Shown: positions 32,968 through 38,123 of the stretch, piece after piece
How the letters are laid out: each line of letters begins with the position of its first letter
Numbering within the stretch: the first letter of the stretch is position 1
Assembly (NCBI GenBank): GCA_051878935.1
Contig: JBJELB010000075.1
Location: 1-38,123 of the forward strand
DNA from: CANQDT01 sp051878935
GTDB lineage: Bacteria; Bacillota; Clostridia; Lachnospirales; Lachnospiraceae
Reading direction: 5' to 3'
DNA: 38,123 nucleotides
Position numbers and translations under genes: made by a program
Notes under the pieces: model-generated
Told to the model about the DNA's origin: nothing
Database searches by the model: none
The model's input: only the letters and a program-made list of their open reading frames with translations

Positions 32968-32996
32968 ATTATATCATCTGATATCATTTTTCGCAA
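32968..32996 (-). promoter_or_regulatory. Promoter of yicC-gmk-rpoZ
   Basis: TTGCGA (32991-32996), 17 bases, TATAAT (32968-32973) on the minus strand, 51 bases before the ATG of yicC. Confidence 0.7.
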
Positions 32997-33020
32997 CCTA
33001 AAGATTCCTGAGTTTTATCC

Positions 33021-33049
33021 GTGACATTTTTTTGTTATTCTGCTACAAT
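33021..33049 (+). promoter_or_regulatory. Promoter of rqcH
   Basis: GTGACA (33021-33026), 17 bases, TACAAT (33044-33049) with a TG one base before the -10 box. It is back to back with the yicC promoter, the two -35 boxes being 24 bases apart. Confidence 0.7.
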
Positions 33050-33087
33050 CGTATACAGTATATTTCCCTAAAAGGAGGAGACTCTCT

Positions 33088-34833
33088 ATGGCTTTTGACG
33101 GACTCGTTATTTCCAACGTTGTAAACGAATGCGTAAATCGTTTTACGAACGCACGCATCTATAAAATATATCAGCCTGAAAAAGATGAACTAAACCTGAT
33201 TATTAAAAACGGGAAGGAAAGCTATCGCCTACTACTCTCTGCGAGTGCCAGTCTGCCCTTGATTTATCTTACAACAGAACAAAAAAATAATCCACTCAAT
33301 GCTCCGAACTTCTGCATGCTCCTTCGTAAACATCTGAATAACGGGCGCATCATTGGGATTACACAGCCTGGATTTGAACGAATTATTGATTTCAAGATTG
33401 AACATTTGGATGAAATGGGTGATGTATGCCATAAACATCTCATTGTAGAAATCATGGGAAAACACAGCAATATCATTTTCTGTGACGACCAGTTTAAAAT
33501 CATTGACAGTATTAAGCATATCTCGGCACAGATTAGCTCTGTACGTGAAGTATTACCGGGACGCACGTATACATTCCCACCATCTCAGGATAAAATCTCA
33601 CCCCTGGAATTCACCAAAAAAGAATTTCAGGAGATATTGATGAACAAACCATTACCGACAGCAAAAGCGATTTATTCTACGATAACGGGTTACAGTCCAT
33701 TGATAGCAGAGGAACTGTGTCACAGAGCACATGTGGATTCCGGACAGCCGGTTCAGGCACTGGATGCCGATTCACAGGAGCGTCTCTTTGCACAAATCGA
33801 TTTGCTTCGTTTGTCTATCGAAAATCATGATTATACACCAAATATCGCGTTTAGAGATGGGGTTCCGTTAGAATTCTCCAGTACCCCATTGACGTTATAC
33901 GCCAACGACACCATCGTAGAATATGACATGGTATCTGAAGTCCTGCAAAACTATTATTCAGCAAAAAATGCAGCAACCCGTATCCGTCAAAAATCGGTTG
34001 ATCTACGCCGGATTGTCACCACTGCTTTGGAACGTTCTACGAAAAAATACGACCTGCAATTACGTCAGTTAAAAGATACAGAGAAACGTGATAAATATAA
34101 GGTCTATGGTGAACTCATCAATACGTACGGCTATGATTGTGAACCGGGTGCCAAAGCATTAACCTGTCTGAACTACTATACGAACGAGGAAATCACCATC
34201 CCTCTTGACCCGACTCTCACACCGGCTGACAATGCCAAGAAGTATTTCAACAAATATAACAAACTCAAACGCACCTATGAAGCATTGTCTGAATTAGTCC
34301 TGGAAACAAAGGCTGAGATGGATCATCTGCAAAGCGTCAGCACTTCGCTGGAAATAGCCCAGGCAGAAAACGATCTCGTAGAAATCAAAGAAGAATTGAT
34401 CCAATGCGGTTATATCAAGCGTCATTTCTCCGGTGGCAAGAAAAAGAAAGAAAAAATCACAAGCAAGCCGCTTCACTACATTTCCTCTGATGGATTTGAT
34501 ATGTATGTAGGCAAAAACAATCTTCAAAACGACTATCTTTCGTTTAAGCTTGCCAACAGTGGCGACTGGTGGTTTCATGCAAAAAACATGCCCGGCTCTC
34601 ACGTTATCGTAAAACTTGGCACAAACAAAGATATGCCTGACCGTACTTATGAGGAAGCTGCACGCCTCGCCGCATATTATTCCAGCGGCAGAACGGCACC
34701 AAAGGTTGAAGTGGATTATACACTGCGTTCCAATCTGCGTAAGCCACCGGCTGCGAAACCGGGATATGTCATCTATCATACGAATTATTCTATGCTAATC
34801 GAACCGGATATATCCGATTTAAAAGAAATATAG
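33088..34833 (+). CDS. rqcH: Ribosome quality control protein RqcH (NFACT family, Rqc2 homolog)
   Basis: 581 aa. Binds stalled 50S subunits carrying peptidyl-tRNA and adds C-terminal alanine tails, marking the peptide for proteolysis. NFACT-N is at residues 1-180 (MAFDGLVISNVVNECVNRF, FCMLLRKHLNNGRI), followed by a hinge and coiled coil (KKYFNKYNKLKRTYEALSEL, near 390-440) and NFACT-R (DUF814) with GDWWFHAKNMPGSHVIVK, DRTYEEAARLAAYYSSGR and LRKPPAAKPGYVIYHTNYS. The start has AGGAGG. Older annotations call it fibronectin-binding protein A. It has its own promoter and a bidirectional terminator. Confidence 0.95.
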   Translation: MAFDGLVISNVVNECVNRFTNARIYKIYQPEKDELNLIIKNGKESYRLLLSASASLPLIYLTTEQKNNPLNAPNFCMLLRKHLNNGRIIGITQPGFERIIDFKIEHLDEMGDVCHKHLIVEIMGKHSNIIFCDDQFKIIDSIKHISAQISSVREVLPGRTYTFPPSQDKISPLEFTKKEFQEILMNKPLPTAKAIYSTITGYSPLIAEELCHRAHVDSGQPVQALDADSQERLFAQIDLLRLSIENHDYTPNIAFRDGVPLEFSSTPLTLYANDTIVEYDMVSEVLQNYYSAKNAATRIRQKSVDLRRIVTTALERSTKKYDLQLRQLKDTEKRDKYKVYGELINTYGYDCEPGAKALTCLNYYTNEEITIPLDPTLTPADNAKKYFNKYNKLKRTYEALSELVLETKAEMDHLQSVSTSLEIAQAENDLVEIKEELIQCGYIKRHFSGGKKKKEKITSKPLHYISSDGFDMYVGKNNLQNDYLSFKLANSGDWWFHAKNMPGSHVIVKLGTNKDMPDRTYEEAARLAAYYSSGRTAPKVEVDYTLRSNLRKPPAAKPGYVIYHTNYSMLIEPDISDLKEI

Positions 34834-34842
34834 GGATAAAGT

Positions 34843-34880
34843 AAAAAATTGCTTAAGCCTCACGGCCTAAGCAATTTTTT
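34843..34880. terminator. Bidirectional terminator between rqcH and the SpoIIE-phosphatase gene
   Basis: AAAAAATTGCTTAAGCC - TCA - then a near-perfect reverse complement ending GCAATTTTTT. The A-run and T-run on both sides let it serve rqcH on the plus strand and the gene ending at 34905 on the minus strand. Confidence 0.9.
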
Positions 34881-34904
34881 CTCTTTTCAGAAGTGTTATG
34901 TTTT

Positions 34905-37718
34905 CTATCGTAATGATATCGCTATTCTCAAGAGATTTTTATCCTCTTCAAAAGCATATTCCAGATGCTTACAAAGCTTTTTCACCATAAAGATACCCAA
35001 TCCACCGATTTCTCTGTCTTCAGCAGACAACGTGACATCCGGTTCTGCGACCTTCAACGGATTATATGCCACACCATTATCCGTAAATGTCAAATGTAAT
35101 GTTCCGTCCTCGACCATATAGTCGATGGTAACATATTCTGCACCACTATAATTGACGATATTCGAATATATTTCATCAATTATAATATGAATCTTATTGG
35201 CTATCCCCGCTTTGACGTCGCACTTTTCTATCATCTGCTCAGCGAATTCTTCCACAACAGCTCTGGAAGCTTTGTTGGGAATCACAGTTACACTTCTCTC
35301 ATTTCTGATGTGGTGCAATTTTACCGAAAGCATCGTAATATCATCAAACTGCGGTGCTTCTCCTACAAACCGGTCCACATCCTTTTTCATGATTTCACAA
35401 ACTCCTCTGGTATCTAACGCACAGGCACCATTCAGGGTATGCTGCAAGCGTTCCTCACCGTATAAACATTGGTTTTTATCTGTTGCTTCTGTTACACCAT
35501 CCGTATACAGATACAACTGGTCACCCGGTTGAAGCTGTTTTTCATATTTTCGGTAACATACACCTTCCATTCCTGCTAATAATAAGCCGGAACGTTCCTT
35601 CATATACTCATAAGAGCCATTTGCCCGTTTCAACAGCGGAGGATTATGTCCGGCATTCACAAAACGAAGGATTCCCGTTTGCAGATCCAGCATTCCCATC
35701 CATGCTGTAACAAACATTCCTGCATCATTGTTTTCACAAAGCTTTGCATTCGCTTCCGTAAATACATCATGTGGCTCCAGTCCTCTTTCTGCCAAATCTT
35801 TGATAATGGTTTTCGCACGCATCATAAACATGGCAGCCGGAATACCTTTTCCGGAAACATCGGCAATCAAAAAAGCGAATGTGTTTTGATTCAGCAAATA
35901 GAAATCATAAAAATCTCCGCCAACTTCTTTCGCTGTTATCATCTGTGCAAAAATCTCAAACTCTTTTCGTTCAGGATACGGCGGAAAATCGGCTGGTAAT
36001 GCGGAATACTGTATCTGCTTTGCAAACTCTAATTCCTTATCAATCCGCGCAGCTGCCTCGGCAATATATCGTTTCAGTGTCCGAACCGTGGAATTAATAT
36101 CATCAGAGAGGGAAGCAAATTCTTCATTACTACGGACATCAACCGTCGCATTCAGATTACCATCTGTGATTTCAGAAAGCGTATGATTGATCGTTTTGAT
36201 GTTATCAATAATCAGCTTCTTGATTAAAAAATAAATCAAGACAAACAATGCTGCAAAAATAATAATCTCCATAAAAATACTGATATATACGGAAACATTA
36301 CGCATATACATTGCTTCATTCTCCGGTATCGCACCCACGATGCAGTACCCTTCTGCAAAAGCATACGCATAGAAATAAGGATTTCCATAAATATCTGCTT
36401 CGTATATCGTATTTTCCTTCATGGTATCAGGATCAATCAAAATACCTAATGTACTCAGGCTCTGTCCTGCATAATCACTGCGGTCAATTACGATTTTCCA
36501 GTCTTCATCACAAATCGCTACGAATCCATTCCTGCCAATATGGCGGTTTTTCGTGGCATCAATAACTCGTTCATCAATGTCTCTCCGAAAACGTTCCGCA
36601 TCATATCCAACCTGAATAAAACCGCCGTCCGGAAGGGAAACTGCCGCATATTTCCTGTAAATACCATCATCATAAGAGGTCGGCTGGTATTTTTGCACCA
36701 CTTCCTCTTCTCCATCAAGAAGAACTAAAAACTCTGAGGACTGATCACCACTCGCCATATGATATCCCAGAAACTCTTCCAGAATCGCACCTGTAATGAC
36801 ACCATTTGCATTGACAATGTTAATATCAGAAACTTCATATTTTTCAGCAAGTTCTAACAAAGCCTTTGTAGAGCTGTCATGGATATCCAAATAATCTTCC
36901 TTTATCCTATGGGTTATGTTCAACAGGTTTTTATCCGATGCATCTGTAATATCTCTGTGGACATCTTCAATATTCAGTGTTATCACGGATTCCGTTTCCT
37001 TCTGCGACATCCCACTCTGAAGCATGTATGTAAATGTACTGATTGCCGAATAAGCCACGATAATACAGATTAAGAGCCAGAACTGAAAGGTCTGCGATAT
37101 TTGTTTCTGTTCCTGGCGAATGGAAATTCTTTCTTTTCCTATCAGGGAAACAGCCATAAGTGCCAGACATACAGAGCATCCGTTCGCCACAACCATTGGG
37201 ATGGTACATTGCTGTACCAATTGAAGAGCACTGCCTGCATCATCCATATTAGTAATAAAAATCATCAGCATGTGGATCACTTCACATACTACCCCTGTAC
37301 CTAAGCCATAAATCCAGGAAGGCTTTTTATCATCAAACATATATTTACGAAGCAATGCTGCGAGCACACCAACCAAGACAGTCGATATCGTACAGGCTAA
37401 TCTCGTATACATCCCGGCTCCCCACAGAACCGCAAACCAACGATAGAGTCCGCCTATCAATCCGGATATCACTCCTGCCGGTGCCCCGAAAATGAGGGCT
37501 GCACATATTGTCGATGCATCCCGGACATTGATCACAGCCCCATCAATACTGACACCATACTCCGTAGCAAAGGCTGCCGCAAGTCCAAATAGAATACCGA
37601 TTACCAACTGCCTGATATTTCTATTCCAGTTTTTAAAAGCCGTTTTACGCTCCAGCAAATATAAAAAAACGGCCAATACAGCATTGAGCAACACCGGAAC
37701 TAATAATTTATGAAGCAT
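34905..37718 (-). CDS. Membrane sensor with SpoIIE/RsbU-type PP2C phosphatase and RsbW-like ATPase domains
   Basis: 937 aa in four blocks. Residues 1-215 are a multi-pass LytS-like membrane domain (DGAVINVRDASTICAALIFG, GAPAGVISGLIGGLYRWF). After another membrane helix (about 220-245) there is an extracellular Cache-type sensor (about 250-470), then a membrane helix (FMEIIIFAALFVLIYFLI) with a HAMP linker to about 560. A PP2C phosphatase follows at about 575-790: GGDFYDFY, IADVSGKGIPAAMFM, FVNAGHNPP, YTDGVTEA and FDDITML hold the metal-binding acids. The last 130 residues are an HATPase of the RsbW/SpoIIAB type (IIIDEIYSNIVNYSGAEY, FTDNGVAYNPL, GGLGIFMVKKL). It would dephosphorylate the STAS protein encoded just upstream. 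The ATPase probably is a serine kinase of the same STAS protein (inference). Confidence 0.88.
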   Translation of the reverse strand: MLHKLLVPVLLNAVLAVFLYLLERKTAFKNWNRNIRQLVIGILFGLAAAFATEYGVSIDGAVINVRDASTICAALIFGAPAGVISGLIGGLYRWFAVLWGAGMYTRLACTISTVLVGVLAALLRKYMFDDKKPSWIYGLGTGVVCEVIHMLMIFITNMDDAGSALQLVQQCTIPMVVANGCSVCLALMAVSLIGKERISIRQEQKQISQTFQFWLLICIIVAYSAISTFTYMLQSGMSQKETESVITLNIEDVHRDITDASDKNLLNITHRIKEDYLDIHDSSTKALLELAEKYEVSDINIVNANGVITGAILEEFLGYHMASGDQSSEFLVLLDGEEEVVQKYQPTSYDDGIYRKYAAVSLPDGGFIQVGYDAERFRRDIDERVIDATKNRHIGRNGFVAICDEDWKIVIDRSDYAGQSLSTLGILIDPDTMKENTIYEADIYGNPYFYAYAFAEGYCIVGAIPENEAMYMRNVSVYISIFMEIIIFAALFVLIYFLIKKLIIDNIKTINHTLSEITDGNLNATVDVRSNEEFASLSDDINSTVRTLKRYIAEAAARIDKELEFAKQIQYSALPADFPPYPERKEFEIFAQMITAKEVGGDFYDFYLLNQNTFAFLIADVSGKGIPAAMFMMRAKTIIKDLAERGLEPHDVFTEANAKLCENNDAGMFVTAWMGMLDLQTGILRFVNAGHNPPLLKRANGSYEYMKERSGLLLAGMEGVCYRKYEKQLQPGDQLYLYTDGVTEATDKNQCLYGEERLQHTLNGACALDTRGVCEIMKKDVDRFVGEAPQFDDITMLSVKLHHIRNERSVTVIPNKASRAVVEEFAEQMIEKCDVKAGIANKIHIIIDEIYSNIVNYSGAEYVTIDYMVEDGTLHLTFTDNGVAYNPLKVAEPDVTLSAEDREIGGLGIFMVKKLCKHLEYAFEEDKNLLRIAISLR

Positions 37719-37736
37719 CCTGTTTCTCCTTCATGG

Positions 37737-38033
37737 TTACTCGATTGTTAAAATATCCAAAAAGCCGGTAATATCAAACACCTCCATAATACTATCCTGC
37801 ACTCCTGTCAACTTCATACTGCCCTGACTATTCATAATCTTCTGGGCTTTTAAAATAACGCGGAGTCCTGCAGAAGAGATGTATTCCAGGTCTGTCATAT
37901 CAAAAACCAGTTCTTTTGCACCTGCTATACAAGTATCAATCTCTGCTTCCAGTTCCGGTGCTGTAGTTGTGTCCAATCTGCCTGATATCATCAAAGTAAT
38001 TTTGTCATTTTCTATTTTCTTCTCAATCATCAT
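37737..38033 (-). CDS. STAS-domain anti-sigma factor antagonist
   Basis: 98 aa, a single STAS domain of the SpoIIAA/RsbV type. MISGRLDTTTAPELEAEI and LVFDMTDLEYISSAGLRVIL are the signature; a Ser of ISSAG is the expected phosphorylation site. When unphosphorylated such proteins bind an RsbW-like kinase and free its target. It lies 18 bases upstream of the phosphatase/ATPase sensor, an evident two-gene operon. A TATAAT lies 26 bases before the start (38059-38064) but no good -35 box is seen. The first of two ATGs (38031-38033) is nearer GGAGAG and is taken as the start. Confidence 0.93.
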   Translation of the reverse strand: MMIEKKIENDKITLMISGRLDTTTAPELEAEIDTCIAGAKELVFDMTDLEYISSAGLRVILKAQKIMNSQGSMKLTGVQDSIMEVFDITGFLDILTIE

Positions 38034-38123
38034 AATGCTCTTACTCTCCTTTTATTTTATTATATGTTTAGGCGTTTGCGAAACACCACACGCCGCATAA
38101 ATACGGCATGTTTTCTTTCTAAA

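Noticed and set aside
38091..38120. Hairpin GCCG-N8-CGGC followed by GTTTTCTTTC on the plus strand at the window end
   Set aside because: The stem is only four strong pairs and no plus-strand gene ends before it in the window; it cannot be judged without the next bases.
1..38123. CRISPR arrays, rRNA, prophage genes, toxin-antitoxin pairs and riboswitches
   Set aside because: I looked for regularly spaced repeats, conserved rRNA stretches, phage structural genes and known riboswitch cores and saw none; a covariance-model search could still find a diverged riboswitch.

Overview
The window reads as a chromosome segment of an anaerobic, spore-forming, Gram-positive gut bacterium of the Lachnospiraceae type (Bacillota, Clostridia). 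The grounds are strong GGAGG ribosome binding sites, TTG/GTG starts, spoIID and spoIIQ, the GGGtGRT / Fe-S scaffold gene pair, a Lachnospiraceae-like PfkA active-site sequence, and a relic RlmD tail of a kind I recall from that family. The species cannot be fixed from the sequence alone. Almost all genes lie on the minus strand; only the O6-alkylguanine repair gene, rqcH and a gene fragment at 18.9 kb are on the plus strand.

Layout. 0-0.7 kb: the first codons of a probable flavin-binding protein and an Rrf2-family regulator, each with a promoter whose -35 box is embedded in the same 23-bp inverted repeat (four copies in all). 0.8-2.1 kb: a decayed large serine recombinase next to the decayed C-terminal tail of rlmD, which carries a 37-bp perfect palindrome. 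2.1-5.9 kb: RNA-modification and housekeeping operon rlmL-type methyltransferase / rdgB / yfcE-like phosphodiesterase / rlmD from one promoter. 5.9-13.1 kb: a rhodanese, a 59-aa Asn-rich repeat protein, a SpoU methyltransferase, a 422-bp foldback element, pfkA, dnaE and a phosphoribosyltransferase-like gene.

13.3-20.2 kb is the accessory-looking part: an exported protein of unknown function, tRNA-Thr(CGU), a very large secreted starch-degrading-type protein (GH13 domain, repeats, CBM26-like starch-binding module, dockerin) split by one in-frame TAA, a broken inverted copy of the exported-protein gene, and a secreted parallel beta-helix protein with a well-formed promoter and a 27-bp palindrome.

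20.3-29.1 kb: YbaK-type deacylase, rhodanese lipoprotein, ogt, the GGGtGRT / IscU-like pair, and the operon prfC-topB-LbH protein-lipoprotein. 29.4-32.9 kb: yicC-gmk-rpoZ followed by spoIID-spoIIQ, which have their own candidate sigma-E promoter. 33.1-34.8 kb: rqcH (ribosome quality control), divergent from yicC. 34.9-38.0 kb: a STAS anti-anti-sigma protein and a 937-aa membrane sensor combining a SpoIIE-type phosphatase and an RsbW-like ATPase in one chain.

No CRISPR array, rRNA, prophage or complete insertion sequence was seen. The most interesting points are the long foldback element, the symmetric Rrf2 operator set, the amylase with altered active-site residues plus an internal stop, the GGGtGRT/Fe-S scaffold pair, and the single-chain partner-switching sensor.
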